64,000 nucleotides of DNA, taken from assembly GCF_037479095.1 (NCBI RefSeq), contig NZ_JBBGZW010000001.1, positions 2,790,001-2,854,000 of the forward strand. Reading direction: 5' to 3'. Each line of letters begins with the position of its first letter. Within the stretch, counting starts at the first letter, position 1. The translations under genes were made by a program, and so were the position numbers. The notes under the pieces are model-generated. The model was not told the origin of the DNA. It searched no databases and saw only the letters and a program-made list of their open reading frames with translations. Shown in pieces: positions 8,650 through 17,379 of this stretch. The DNA is from Pantoea nemavictus (GTDB lineage Bacteria; Pseudomonadota; Gammaproteobacteria; Enterobacterales; Enterobacteriaceae).

Positions 8650-8658
8650 GGTCGAGTT

Positions 8659-9984
8659 ATGCAACCGAGCATTGTTCAGCAACCTGATGGTTATTTGAAT
8701 AAAACGCCGCTGTTCCAGTTCATTTTGCTCTCGTGCCTGTTCCCGTTGTGGGGTTGTGCGGCGAGTCTGAACGACATTCTGATCACCCAGTTCAAAAGCG
8801 TATTCGCGTTGAGCGATTTCGCCAGTGCGCTGGTGCAGAGTGCGTTTTACGGCGGCTACTTCCTGATCGCCATTCCGGCTTCGCTGGTGATCCGCAAAGC
8901 CAGCTACAAACTGGCGATATTGATGGGGCTGGCGCTGTATATCGTCGGCTGCGTGCTGTTCTATCCGGCTTCACACATGGCGACCTACACCATGTTCCTC
9001 GCGGCGATTTTTGCTATCGCTATTGGGTTGAGCTTCCTCGAAACCGCTGCGAATACCTATAGCTCGATGATTGGGCATCGCGATCACGCCACGCTGCGCC
9101 TCAACATCAGCCAGACGTTCTATCCGGTTGGCGCCTTAATGGGCATCGTGCTGGGCAAATATCTGGTGTTCCAGGAGGGCGACAGTCTGGAAAGCCAGCT
9201 GGCCGGCATGAACGCTGAACAGGCGCATGCGTTCCGTCTCACCATGCTGGAACACACGCTGGAACCGTACAAATATCTGGTCATGGTGCTGGTGGTAGTG
9301 ATGCTGCTGTTCCTGTTCACCCGCTATCCGCGCTGTAAGCCGGAAAGCAATGGGAAATCCTTGCCGTCGCTGGGCGAGACCTTCCGCTATCTGGCGACCA
9401 ATCGTCACTTTAAACGCGGCATCGTAGCGCAGTTCCTGTATGTCGGTATGCAGGTGGCGGTGTGGTCGTTCACCATTCGTCTGGCGCTGACGCTCGGCGC
9501 AACCAATGAGCGCCATGCTTCTAACTTTATGATTTATAGCTTTATCGGCTTCTTCATTGGTAAGTTTGTTGCCAACTTCCTGATGACGCGTTTCCGGGCG
9601 GAAAAAGTGTTAATTGCCTACTCGGTACTCGGTGTGATCACGCTGGCATGGGTGATGTTTGTGCCGAACTTTACCGCCGTGTATGCCGCGATCTTTGTCA
9701 GCGCGCTGTTTGGGCCCTGCTGGGCGACCATCTATGCCGGTACGCTGGCGACCGTCGATAACAAATACACCGAAGTGGCGGGCGCATTTATCGTGATGTC
9801 GATTGTGGGTGCTGCTTTCATTCCGGCGCTGCAGGGCTTCGTCTCCGATCATTTGGGATCGATGCAGCTGGCGTTTGGCGTTTCGCTGCTGTGCTTTGCC
9901 TGGGTGGGTTACTTCTTCTGGGGCGAACTGCGCCATAAAAAGCAGGCTGAAGCGGCTGGTCGTTTAGTCGAGGAGATGCCATGA
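8659..9984 (+). CDS. deoP: Deoxyribose permease DeoP (FucP-like MFS)
   Basis: Major-facilitator sugar:proton symporter of the L-fucose permease type, 441 residues, with about 12 hydrophobic segments. The N-terminal region FPLWGCAASLNDILITQFKS and the stretch SFLETAANTYSSMIG are typical of FucP relatives. It starts 9 bp after the deoK stop and overlaps the next gene by four bases (ATGA), so the three are translationally coupled. Substrate assignment as deoxyribose rests on the linked deoxyribokinase and repressor, as in Salmonella; sequence alone shows only a hexose/pentose symporter. Confidence 0.85.
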   Translation: MQPSIVQQPDGYLNKTPLFQFILLSCLFPLWGCAASLNDILITQFKSVFALSDFASALVQSAFYGGYFLIAIPASLVIRKASYKLAILMGLALYIVGCVLFYPASHMATYTMFLAAIFAIAIGLSFLETAANTYSSMIGHRDHATLRLNISQTFYPVGALMGIVLGKYLVFQEGDSLESQLAGMNAEQAHAFRLTMLEHTLEPYKYLVMVLVVVMLLFLFTRYPRCKPESNGKSLPSLGETFRYLATNRHFKRGIVAQFLYVGMQVAVWSFTIRLALTLGATNERHASNFMIYSFIGFFIGKFVANFLMTRFRAEKVLIAYSVLGVITLAWVMFVPNFTAVYAAIFVSALFGPCWATIYAGTLATVDNKYTEVAGAFIVMSIVGAAFIPALQGFVSDHLGSMQLAFGVSLLCFAWVGYFFWGELRHKKQAEAAGRLVEEMP

Positions 9985-10994
9985 AAACCCGTTTACCGTT
10001 ACGTCGGGAACAGTTCCATGCAACGCCGAGCACGCTGCTGCGCAACGAGACGTTCCACGTCGAGCTGTTTCGCTACCCAGCGGGCGTCGAAGCGGTGCGC
10101 ATCAGCAACCCACGCGGCACGGTGATCGTCCTGCCGTTTTACGGCCAGATGGTGTGGGACGCCAACTTTGATGGCCATGCGCTGACCATGGGCCACAGCT
10201 TTAAGCAGCCGCTGCTCGGCAGTTCGATAATTGATACCTACGGCTGTTTTGCTTTCCACTCCGGACTGCTGGCCAACGGCTGCCCGGCCGCCGAGGATGA
10301 CCATCCGCTGCATGGCGAAATGGCCTGCGCGCGCATGGACAGCGCGTGGATTGTATTGGAACACGATCGCCTATCGCTGGAGGGCGAAACCGAGTATGTG
10401 AAGGGCTTCGGCCATCACTATCTTGCCGCACCTGCGGTGCGGCTTGAGGCCAATGCGGCAAGGCTGCACATTGAGATGAACGTCACTAATCTGGCCGGTG
10501 CGCCGATGCCGCTGCAGTACATGTGCCATCTCAACAGCGCGTGGGTTGAGCAGGGACGTTTCCAGCAGTCGATTCCGACGGATGCGTTCCAGCTGCGCAC
10601 CTCGATCCCGGCACACGTGAAGCCAACGCCGCAGTGGCGCGCTTATACCGATCGGCTGGCTGCCGATCCACAGGCGTTTCAGCCATTGGATCAGCCGGAG
10701 ATGTGCGATCCAGAGATCGTGTTCTTCGCCGACGATCTGCAGCAGTATGGCGATGAGGTGCAGTTCGAGCTGCACTCGCCGCAGGGTTTTGCCCTGATGA
10801 CGCGCTTCTCCAGCCAGCAGTTTCCGCACGCCACGCGCTGGCTGTTGCATAACCGCGATCAGCAGGTCGCGGCCTATGTGCTGCCAGCCACCTGCCGCCC
10901 GGAAGGATTCAAGGCGGCGCAGCGCGCGGGAACGTTGATTGAACTGGCACCCGGCGAGCAGCGCCATTTCAGCGTCGAGACCGGCATTTTGTAA
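9981..10994 (+). CDS. deoM: Deoxyribose mutarotase-like protein DeoM (DeoX)
   Basis: Aldose-1-epimerase-like protein of 337 residues of the kind found as the last gene of the Salmonella deoxyribose cluster (deoX, product DeoM), where it interconverts anomers of deoxyribose. The sequence has the beta-rich galactose-mutarotase-fold pattern with conserved histidines, for example HPLHGE near residues 111-116 and MCHLNSAW near 180. It overlaps deoP by four bases. The operon then ends in a pair of 20-bp palindromes facing the convergent urtE. Family assignment is good; anomer specificity is inferred from context. Confidence 0.8.
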   Translation: MKTRLPLRREQFHATPSTLLRNETFHVELFRYPAGVEAVRISNPRGTVIVLPFYGQMVWDANFDGHALTMGHSFKQPLLGSSIIDTYGCFAFHSGLLANGCPAAEDDHPLHGEMACARMDSAWIVLEHDRLSLEGETEYVKGFGHHYLAAPAVRLEANAARLHIEMNVTNLAGAPMPLQYMCHLNSAWVEQGRFQQSIPTDAFQLRTSIPAHVKPTPQWRAYTDRLAADPQAFQPLDQPEMCDPEIVFFADDLQQYGDEVQFELHSPQGFALMTRFSSQQFPHATRWLLHNRDQQVAAYVLPATCRPEGFKAAQRAGTLIELAPGEQRHFSVETGIL

Positions 10995-11005
10995 CTAAAC
11001 CGGAG

Positions 11006-11054
11006 GGTCGTCATTTATGGCGACCAGATTTCCAGGTGCGCATAAATGCGCACC
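11006..11054. repeat. Paired 20-bp palindromes, REP-like unit 2
   Basis: GGTCGTCATTTATGGCGACC (11006-11025) and GGTGCGCATAAATGCGCACC (11035-11054) are the same palindrome type as at 3248-3299; the second is followed by CCTACGA as in the first unit. The pair lies between the convergent ends of deoM and urtE and may serve as a shared transcript end. Confidence 0.75.
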
Positions 11055-11073
11055 CTACGAATAAACGGCGCAA

Positions 11074-11772
11074 TCAAATCGCCACCAATCCCCGCACGGC
11101 GTCGGCTTCCATGCTTGATCCGGCACCGCGCTGCACGATCTCACCGCGTGACATCACCAGATAGCTGTCGGCCAGCTCGGCGGCGAAATCGTAAAACTGC
11201 TCGACGAGCAGGATCGCCATATCACCGCGCTGCGCCAGTTGGCGAATCACCGCGCCGATCTCCTTGATCACCGAGGGCTGAATCCCTTCGGTGGGTTCAT
11301 CAAGGATCAACAGCTTTGGTGAACAGGCGAGAGCGCGGCCAATCGCCAGCTGCTGCTGTTGCCCGCCCGACAAATCGCCGCCGCGTCGTGCTTTCATCTC
11401 ACGCAGCACCGGGAACAGCTGGTAGATCTCCTCCGGCACCGCTTTGGCCTGCGCGCCGGAAAAGCGCGCCAGCCCCATCAGCAGATTTTCTTCCACCGTC
11501 AGACGCGGGAAGATTTCACGCCCCTGCGGCACATAAGCGATGCCCGCCTGCACGCGCTGGTGCGGTTTGCGGCCGTTAATCACTTTGTCCTGCCAGCGAA
11601 TCTCGCCGGATTTGGCCGGAATCAGCCCCATCAAACACTTCAACAACGTGGTTTTTCCCACGCCGTTGCGTCCCAGCAGGCAGGTGATTTCACCCGGTTT
11701 AGTCTCAAACGACAGGCCGCGCAGAATGTGGCTGCCGCCGTAATATTGATTCAGTTCCGCGACTTGCAGCAT
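11074..11772 (-). CDS. urtE: Urea ABC transporter ATP-binding protein UrtE
   Basis: Cytoplasmic ATPase of a branched-chain-amino-acid-type importer (LivF class), 232 residues. It has Walker A GRNGVGKTT, signature LSGGQQQQLAIGRAL and Walker B LLILDEPTEG. It is the last gene of the atzF-uca-gntR-urtABCDE cluster and starts one base after the stop of urtD. Linkage to urea carboxylase and allophanate hydrolase points to urea rather than amino acids as the cargo. No terminator with a clear T-run follows; the palindrome pair at 11006-11054 is the only structure seen. Confidence 0.9.
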   Translation of the reverse strand: MLQVAELNQYYGGSHILRGLSFETKPGEITCLLGRNGVGKTTLLKCLMGLIPAKSGEIRWQDKVINGRKPHQRVQAGIAYVPQGREIFPRLTVEENLLMGLARFSGAQAKAVPEEIYQLFPVLREMKARRGGDLSGGQQQQLAIGRALACSPKLLILDEPTEGIQPSVIKEIGAVIRQLAQRGDMAILLVEQFYDFAAELADSYLVMSRGEIVQRGAGSSMEADAVRGLVAI

Positions 11773-11773
11773 G

Positions 11774-12565
11774 TTAGCGCCCCAGATAAACGTCGATAAC
11801 CCGATCGTCCGCCTGCACTTCGCGTAACGATCCCTCGGCCAACACCTGGCCCTGATGCAGCACGGTCACGTGATCGGCAATGGTTTCAACAAAGCCCATG
11901 TCGTGCTCAACCACCATCAGCGAATGCTTGCCGGCGAGACTGCGGAACAGCTCGGCGGTGTACTCGGTTTCGGCGTCGGTCATGCCCGCCGCCGGTTCAT
12001 CCAGCAGCAGCAGATGCGGGTCCTGCACCAGCAGCATGCCGATTTCCAGAAACTGCTTCTGGCCGTGCGATAGCAAACCGGCCTGGCGCTGACGTTCGCC
12101 GCCGAGTCGTAGCAGCTTCAGCACCTCATCAATGCGATCCTGCTGCTCGCCGTTCAGCCGGGCGCGCAGGCTGGCCCACACCGATTTGTCATTTTTCAGC
12201 GCGATTTCCAGATTTTCGAACACCGTGAGCGCTTCAAATACCGTGGGTTTCTGGAACTTGCGTCCGATCCCAGCGCGCGCGATCTCCACCGGCGACATTT
12301 TGCTGAGATCGGTATCCTGGTCGTAGATCACCTGGCCATTGTCCGGTCGGGTTTTACCGGTGATCACATCCATCAGCGTGGTTTTACCCGCGCCGTTGGG
12401 GCCGATCACGCAGCGCAGTTCGCCGACGCCGATCTTCAGTGAGAGATCGGTTAGCGCGCGGAAACCGTCGAATGACACGTTGATCTTCTCCAGCTGCAAT
12501 ACCGGATCGGTCTGTTCACGATGGCGATCCGACGGATGGGGTTGGGTAAACAGTTGTTCAGTCAT
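11774..12565 (-). CDS. urtD: Urea ABC transporter ATP-binding protein UrtD
   Basis: Second ATPase of the importer (LivG class), 263 residues, with Walker A GPNGAGKTT, signature LSHGQKQFLEIGMLL and Walker B LLLLDEPAAG. The frame runs further upstream, but the ATG at 12565 has GGAGG four bases ahead and overlaps the urtC stop by 8 bp, a coupling arrangement normal for this operon; it is therefore chosen. UrtD-type proteins carry an N-terminal extension relative to LivG, as seen here before the first ABC strand (about residues 1-20). Confidence 0.9.
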   Translation of the reverse strand: MTEQLFTQPHPSDRHREQTDPVLQLEKINVSFDGFRALTDLSLKIGVGELRCVIGPNGAGKTTLMDVITGKTRPDNGQVIYDQDTDLSKMSPVEIARAGIGRKFQKPTVFEALTVFENLEIALKNDKSVWASLRARLNGEQQDRIDEVLKLLRLGGERQRQAGLLSHGQKQFLEIGMLLVQDPHLLLLDEPAAGMTDAETEYTAELFRSLAGKHSLMVVEHDMGFVETIADHVTVLHQGQVLAEGSLREVQADDRVIDVYLGR

Positions 12566-13634
12566 CACGCCTCCGGCGCAGCAGGCCAATCACGCCACGC
12601 GGCAGGAACAGCGTGACCAGGATAAACATCAGGCCGAGGAAGAACAGCCAATATTCCGGGAAGGCGACGGTAAACCAGCTCTTGGCGCCGTTAACGATCG
12701 CCGCGCCCAGTAGCGGTCCAATCAAAGTGCCGCGTCCGCCTAACGCCACCCAGATTGCGGCTTCAATCGAATTGGTCGGCGACATTTCACTCGGGTTGAT
12801 AATGCCGACCTGCGGCACATATAGCGCGCCCGCCAGCCCGCACAGCACCGCCGAGAGCGTCCAGACAAACAGCTTGAAGCCTTTGGGATCGTATCCGACA
12901 AACATCAGGCGGTTTTCCGCATCGCGCACCGCCGTCAGCACGCGGCCGAATTTGCTGCGCGCCAGCGCGAAGCCGATGCCGAGACTCACCAGCAACAGCA
13001 GCACCGTGGCAACGAACAGCCCGATGCGCGTGCCGGTCGCGGTGACGTTAAAGCCAAGCAGCGTGGTGAAGCCGGTAAACCCGTTGTTACCGCCGAAGCC
13101 GGTTTCGTTGCGGAAAAACAGCAGCATGCCGGCGTAGGTCAGCGCCTGCGTCATGATCGAGAAGTAGACGCCTTTGATTTTTGAGCGAAAGGCGAAGAAG
13201 CCGAACACCAACGCCAGCAGGCCCGGCACCAGCACGATCAGGCACAGCGCCCAGGCAAAATGCTGCGTGCCCGCCCAGAACCACGGCAGCTCGCTCCACG
13301 AAAGGAATGACATAAACGCCGGCAGGCCGTCGCCGGAGGCCTGGCGCATTAAATACATGCCCATCGCATAGCCGCCGAGCGCGAAGAACAGGCCGTGACC
13401 GAGTGACAGCAAACCGGCGTAGCCCCACACCAGATCGAGCGCTACCGCGACGATGGCGTAACAGAGGATTTTGCCGACCAGCGTCAGCGTGTAGGTGGAG
13501 ATCGCCAGCGGATGGGTGGCAGGCAGCAGGGCGCAGAATGGCAGCACCAGCAGCAGCGCGGTGATCACTACACCAAGGCTGAGGGTCAGGCGCGGCGCCT
13601 TACGCGCGATGGTTAACGTCATTGGCTGGCTCAT
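12558..13634 (-). CDS. urtC: Urea ABC transporter permease UrtC
   Basis: LivM-class inner-membrane permease of 358 residues with about ten hydrophobic segments. The conserved stretch near GLLSLGHGLFFALGGYAMG (about residues 72-90) and the GGRGTLIGPLLGAA motif near the C-terminus are typical of this family. The ATG at 13634 shares one base with the urtB stop (TGATG), and the 3' end overlaps urtD. It pairs with UrtB to form the membrane channel. Confidence 0.9.
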   Translation of the reverse strand: MSQPMTLTIARKAPRLTLSLGVVITALLLVLPFCALLPATHPLAISTYTLTLVGKILCYAIVAVALDLVWGYAGLLSLGHGLFFALGGYAMGMYLMRQASGDGLPAFMSFLSWSELPWFWAGTQHFAWALCLIVLVPGLLALVFGFFAFRSKIKGVYFSIMTQALTYAGMLLFFRNETGFGGNNGFTGFTTLLGFNVTATGTRIGLFVATVLLLLVSLGIGFALARSKFGRVLTAVRDAENRLMFVGYDPKGFKLFVWTLSAVLCGLAGALYVPQVGIINPSEMSPTNSIEAAIWVALGGRGTLIGPLLGAAIVNGAKSWFTVAFPEYWLFFLGLMFILVTLFLPRGVIGLLRRRRDD

Positions 13635-15199
13635 CAGTCAATCACCCTCCCTTTAAAGGCAAACAGGCCCTGCGGACGTTTCTGGATAAACAGCACGATC
13701 AGCACGAGGATGAGGATTTTGCCTAACACTGCGCCTATCTGCGGTTCCAGCACTTTGTTAAGAATGCCGAGGCCAAACGCCGCCACGACGGTGCCCGCCA
13801 GCTGGCCGACGCCGCCCAGCACCACCACGAGGAAGGAGTCGATGATGTAGCCCTGACCCAGCTCCGGCCCGACGTTGCCCAACTGCGACAGCGCCACGCC
13901 GCCGAGTCCGGCAATGCCTGAACCGAGGCCAAAGGCCAGCATATCGATGCGTCCGGTTGGTACGCCGCAGCAATCAGCCATGGTGCGGTTCTGCGTCACG
14001 GCACGCACGCTGAGACCAAGGCGAGTTTTATTCAGCAGCAGCCAGGTGAGACTCAGCACGGCAAACACGAACAGGATCACCGCGATACGGTTGTATGGCA
14101 GCACCAGATTCGGCAGCAGCTGCATACCGCCGGAGAGCCAGCTCGGGTTGGCCACTTCCAGGTTCTGCGCGCCAAACAGCATACGCACCAGCTGAATCAG
14201 CATCAGGCTGATGCCCCACGTCGCGAGCAGGGTTTCCAGCGGACGTCCATAGAGATGGCGGATAATGGTGCGCTCCAGCAGCATGCCCATGCAGGCGGTC
14301 ACCGCAAATGCCACCGGCAGCGCCAGCAGCGGATACCAGGCGAGCCACTGCGGCGCGAACTGCTGGAACAGACTTTGTACAAACCAGGTGGCGTAGGCGC
14401 CGAGCATCAGCATTTCGCCGTGCGCCATGTTGATCACACCGAGCAGGCCGTAGGTGATCGCCAGGCCGAGCGCTGCCAGCAGCAGAATCGAGCCGAGCGA
14501 CAGGCCGGTAAACGCCTGACCGAGCAGATCGCCCCACATCAGGCGCTGTTTAATCTGCTTCAGGCTGGTGGCGGCGGCTTCACGGACTTTAGCATCAGGC
14601 TCATTACTGGCCTGGGTTAAGCGAGTAAGGCTAGCCTGCATGTTGGGATCGCTGGATTCGCCGAGCAGCGTCACGGCTTTAAGGCGCAGCGCCGCATCCG
14701 GGCTGGCGAGTTGCAGGTTAGCGGCGGCCATCAGCAGCACGGTGTGGACCTGTGCATCTTTTTCGCTGGCGAGGCGTTGCTCAAGCAGCGGCAACATATC
14801 GGCTACGCCATCGTTTTGCAGTTGTTGCGCGGCACGTAAGCGGATCGTCGCATCGTCGCTCACCAGCTGATGAGCGGCGAGGGCGCTGGCGATTAATACG
14901 CGCAGCCGGTTATTCATAAACAGTTTTTTGCTGTCGCCAGCGGGCTGTTGCGCGCTATCGAGCGGCTGCAACGTATCGCCCTGTTTGCTGAACGGCTGCT
15001 GTTTCTGGTCGATGACCACGGTTTCATTGCGCAGCGCCTGCAGCAGCGGCAAGCGGCTAGCCTGCGGCGCGGCGGCCCACTGTTGCAGCAGCGTGGCTTG
15101 TTGGGTGCGGCTGGCGGCCGCGAAGTCTGCGCCATCGCCCGCCTGGGCGAGCCAGGGCAGCAGTAACAGCAGACAGCAGAGATAACGGCGAATTGTCAT
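13634..15199 (-). CDS. urtB: Urea ABC transporter permease UrtB
   Basis: LivH-class permease of 521 residues, much longer than LivH because of an N-terminal soluble domain, a hallmark of UrtB. The start at 15199 opens with a signal peptide (MTIRRYLCCLLLLLPWLAQA). About 210 residues of helical-repeat-like, probably periplasmic sequence follow, then the membrane domain with the GVINMAHGEMLMLGAYA motif. The frame remains open to 15370, but that part reads through the palindromic repeat at 15234-15370, so the inner ATG is preferred. A weak CAGGG lies upstream. Confidence 0.9.
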   Translation of the reverse strand: MTIRRYLCCLLLLLPWLAQAGDGADFAAASRTQQATLLQQWAAAPQASRLPLLQALRNETVVIDQKQQPFSKQGDTLQPLDSAQQPAGDSKKLFMNNRLRVLIASALAAHQLVSDDATIRLRAAQQLQNDGVADMLPLLEQRLASEKDAQVHTVLLMAAANLQLASPDAALRLKAVTLLGESSDPNMQASLTRLTQASNEPDAKVREAAATSLKQIKQRLMWGDLLGQAFTGLSLGSILLLAALGLAITYGLLGVINMAHGEMLMLGAYATWFVQSLFQQFAPQWLAWYPLLALPVAFAVTACMGMLLERTIIRHLYGRPLETLLATWGISLMLIQLVRMLFGAQNLEVANPSWLSGGMQLLPNLVLPYNRIAVILFVFAVLSLTWLLLNKTRLGLSVRAVTQNRTMADCCGVPTGRIDMLAFGLGSGIAGLGGVALSQLGNVGPELGQGYIIDSFLVVVLGGVGQLAGTVVAAFGLGILNKVLEPQIGAVLGKILILVLIVLFIQKRPQGLFAFKGRVID

Positions 15200-15233
15200 G
15201 GTTCTGGCCCTGAAGGAGGTGGTTTGAGATTGA

Positions 15234-15370
15234 TGTTGCTGTCCCCCTCCTCGGTCCTCCCCCATAAATGGGGGAGGATGACGCTGCCATATGTTGGTTA
15301 AGGAATTACATGTGGCAGCGTCTCCTTCCCCCGTTAACGGGGGAAGGCCGGGATGGGGGACAGCGAGCAC
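15234..15370. repeat. MITE-like palindromic element, copy 1 (between urtA and urtB)
   Basis: About 137 bp with inverted ends (GCTGTCCCCC-type against GGGGGACAGCGAGCAC). It holds two internal hairpins, CCTCCCCCATAAATGGGGGAGG and CCTTCCCCCGTTAACGGGGG, and a central inverted pair GACGCTGCCA/TGGCAGCGTC. A second copy in the opposite orientation lies at 35248-35386. It fills the spacer between the urtA stop and the urtB start within the urea operon. Confidence 0.85.
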
Positions 15371-15374
15371 CCAA

Positions 15375-16643
15375 TTACTGCGTTGATTTCACCGGATGGT
15401 CGGGCTTCTTGTCGTTACCCGCGATGTACGGGCTCCACGGCTGGGCGCGCACCGGTTGCTCGGTCTGCCACACCACGTTGAACTGGCCGTTCTCTTCCAC
15501 TTCGCCAATCATCACTGGCTTGTGTAGATGATGGTTGGTTTTATCCATGGTCAGAGTGAAACCGTCTGGTGCTTTGAAGGTCTGGCCCGCCATCGCCGCG
15601 CGCACTTTGTCTACATCAGTGGTGCCGGCTTTCTCCACTGCCTGCGCCCACATGTGCAGGCCAACATAGGTCGCTTCCATCGGATCGTTGGTTACCACGG
15701 TGTCGGCGTTCGGCAGGTTATGCGCTTTCGCGTAAGCGCGATAATCCTTCACAAATTGGGCGTTGGTTGGGTTATCCACCGACTCAAAGTAGTTCCACGC
15801 CGCTAACTGACCAACCAGCGGTTTGGTATCAATACCGCGCAGCTCCTCTTCACCCACCGAGAAGGCGATCACCGGAATATCGGTGGCTTTGATGCCCTGA
15901 TTCGCCAGCTCTTTGTAGAACGGCACGTTGGAGTCGCCGTTGATGGTGGAGATCACCGCGGTTTTGCCACCGGCAGAGAACTTCTTAATGTTGGAAACGA
16001 TGGTCTGATAATCGCTGTAACCAAACGGCGTGTAGACCTCTTCGATGTCTTTATCCTGCACCCCTTTACTGTGCAGGAAGGCGCGCAGAATCTTGTTGGT
16101 GGTGCGGGGATAAACGTAATCAGTGCCCAGCAGGAAGAAGCGTTTAGCGCTGCCGCCATCTTCACTCATCAGGTACTCCACTGCCGGAATCGCCTGCTGG
16201 TTAGGCGCGGCGCCGGTGTAGAACACGTTCGGCGACATCTCTTCGCCTTCGTACTGCACCGGATAGAACAGCAGGCCGTTTAGCTCTTCAAACACCGGCA
16301 GCACCGATTTGCGCGATACCGAGGTCCAGCAGCCAAACACCGCCGCCACTTTATCCTGCGTCAGCAACTGACGCGCTTTTTCGGCGAACAGCGGCCAGTT
16401 GGAGGCGGGATCCACCACCACCGGTTCCAGCTTTTTGCCCAGCACGCCGCCTTTGGCGTTGATCTCATCGATAGTCATCAGCGCCACATCCTTCAGCGGC
16501 GTTTCGGAGATCGCCATGGTGCCGGAGAGCGAGGACATAATACCCACCTTGATGGTGTCAGCAGCCTGTGCCGCGAAGGCAAAACCCATGCTGGCAACAG
16601 AGGCAGAGAGCGCGAAAGCCTTGAGCAACGAACGTCTTTTCAT
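15375..16643 (-). CDS. urtA: Urea ABC transporter substrate-binding protein UrtA
   Basis: Periplasmic binding protein (type I fold, LivJ-like) of 422 residues that delivers urea to UrtBC. The N-terminus MKRRSLLKAFALSASVAS is a twin-arginine-type signal with the KRRSLLK motif, and cleavage after AFAAQA is likely. The mature start TIKVGIMSSLSGTMAISE is typical of UrtA and FmdD-like proteins. The ATG at 16643 has AGGGG eight bases upstream and is preferred to the frame start at 16679. It lies 28 bp after gntR; a palindromic repeat separates it from urtB. The family also includes short-chain amide binders, so amides are a possible alternative cargo. Confidence 0.9.
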   Translation of the reverse strand: MKRRSLLKAFALSASVASMGFAFAAQAADTIKVGIMSSLSGTMAISETPLKDVALMTIDEINAKGGVLGKKLEPVVVDPASNWPLFAEKARQLLTQDKVAAVFGCWTSVSRKSVLPVFEELNGLLFYPVQYEGEEMSPNVFYTGAAPNQQAIPAVEYLMSEDGGSAKRFFLLGTDYVYPRTTNKILRAFLHSKGVQDKDIEEVYTPFGYSDYQTIVSNIKKFSAGGKTAVISTINGDSNVPFYKELANQGIKATDIPVIAFSVGEEELRGIDTKPLVGQLAAWNYFESVDNPTNAQFVKDYRAYAKAHNLPNADTVVTNDPMEATYVGLHMWAQAVEKAGTTDVDKVRAAMAGQTFKAPDGFTLTMDKTNHHLHKPVMIGEVEENGQFNVVWQTEQPVRAQPWSPYIAGNDKKPDHPVKSTQ

Positions 16644-16671
16644 CAGTAAACCCCTAACTGTGTTTATGTTG

Positions 16672-17370
16672 TTATTCAATGGGTTGAAGTCGAGCCTGCT
16701 GTAACATATGCAATGTAATCTTTCTGACCTCTGCCTTACTGACGGCGATGTGGTCGGTTAAAATGCGCTGCGCCTCCTCGGTCTGTTGCTGGAAAATCGC
16801 CCGTAAAATCTGAGCGTGCTCTCGGTATGTCGCCTCCATTCGGTCGTCGCGCGTGAAATCGAGACGGCGAATGATGCGAATCTTTTCGGTCAGTTCGGCG
16901 TGGATGCGCGCCATCTCCTGATTGCCAGCGGCCGCCACCAGCGCCATGTGAAAAGCTTCATCCTGCGCGGAGACCGCTTTGCCATCGGCCAGCGGTAGCG
17001 CATCGATCCAGAAGCTTTTCTGTGCCGTCAGGGTTTGCGCACACTGCACGGCGGGCAGGGCGCACAGGCGGCGCACCGCTTCGCACTCCAGCACGGTGCG
17101 GAAGTCGTACAGCTCTTCGAAATATTCGAAGTCAAACGGCTTCACCTGCCAGCCGCTGCGGAACCACACTTCGACGTAGCCCTCGCGCTCCAGCCAGAAC
17201 AGCGCCTGACGCACCGGCGTGCGGCTGACTTCCAACCGATCGGCGATTTCGTTCTCACTGAAACGGTCGCCCGGCATCAGACGGAATTCAAAAATGTCCT
17301 GTTTCAGCGCCTGATAGACCTTCTCGGCCAATGCCTCAGGGCGGCCTTTGCTGCGCGGGCTCGTGTTCAT
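16672..17370 (-). CDS. GntR/FCD-family transcriptional regulator of the urea operon
   Basis: Regulator of 232 residues with an N-terminal winged helix-turn-helix (about residues 40-64, EIADRLEVSRTPVRQALFWL) and a C-terminal all-helical FCD ligand-binding domain. It lies inside the operon, 9 bp after uca and 28 bp before urtA, so it is probably cotranscribed and acts locally. A TNGTNNACNA-type palindrome (22811-22820), the kind bound by FCD regulators, sits just downstream of the operon's predicted sigma-54 start. Ligand unknown; urea, allophanate or a related amide are plausible. Confidence 0.85.
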   Translation of the reverse strand: MNTSPRSKGRPEALAEKVYQALKQDIFEFRLMPGDRFSENEIADRLEVSRTPVRQALFWLEREGYVEVWFRSGWQVKPFDFEYFEELYDFRTVLECEAVRRLCALPAVQCAQTLTAQKSFWIDALPLADGKAVSAQDEAFHMALVAAAGNQEMARIHAELTEKIRIIRRLDFTRDDRMEATYREHAQILRAIFQQQTEEAQRILTDHIAVSKAEVRKITLHMLQQARLQPIE

Positions 17371-17379
17371 GCAGTCTCC

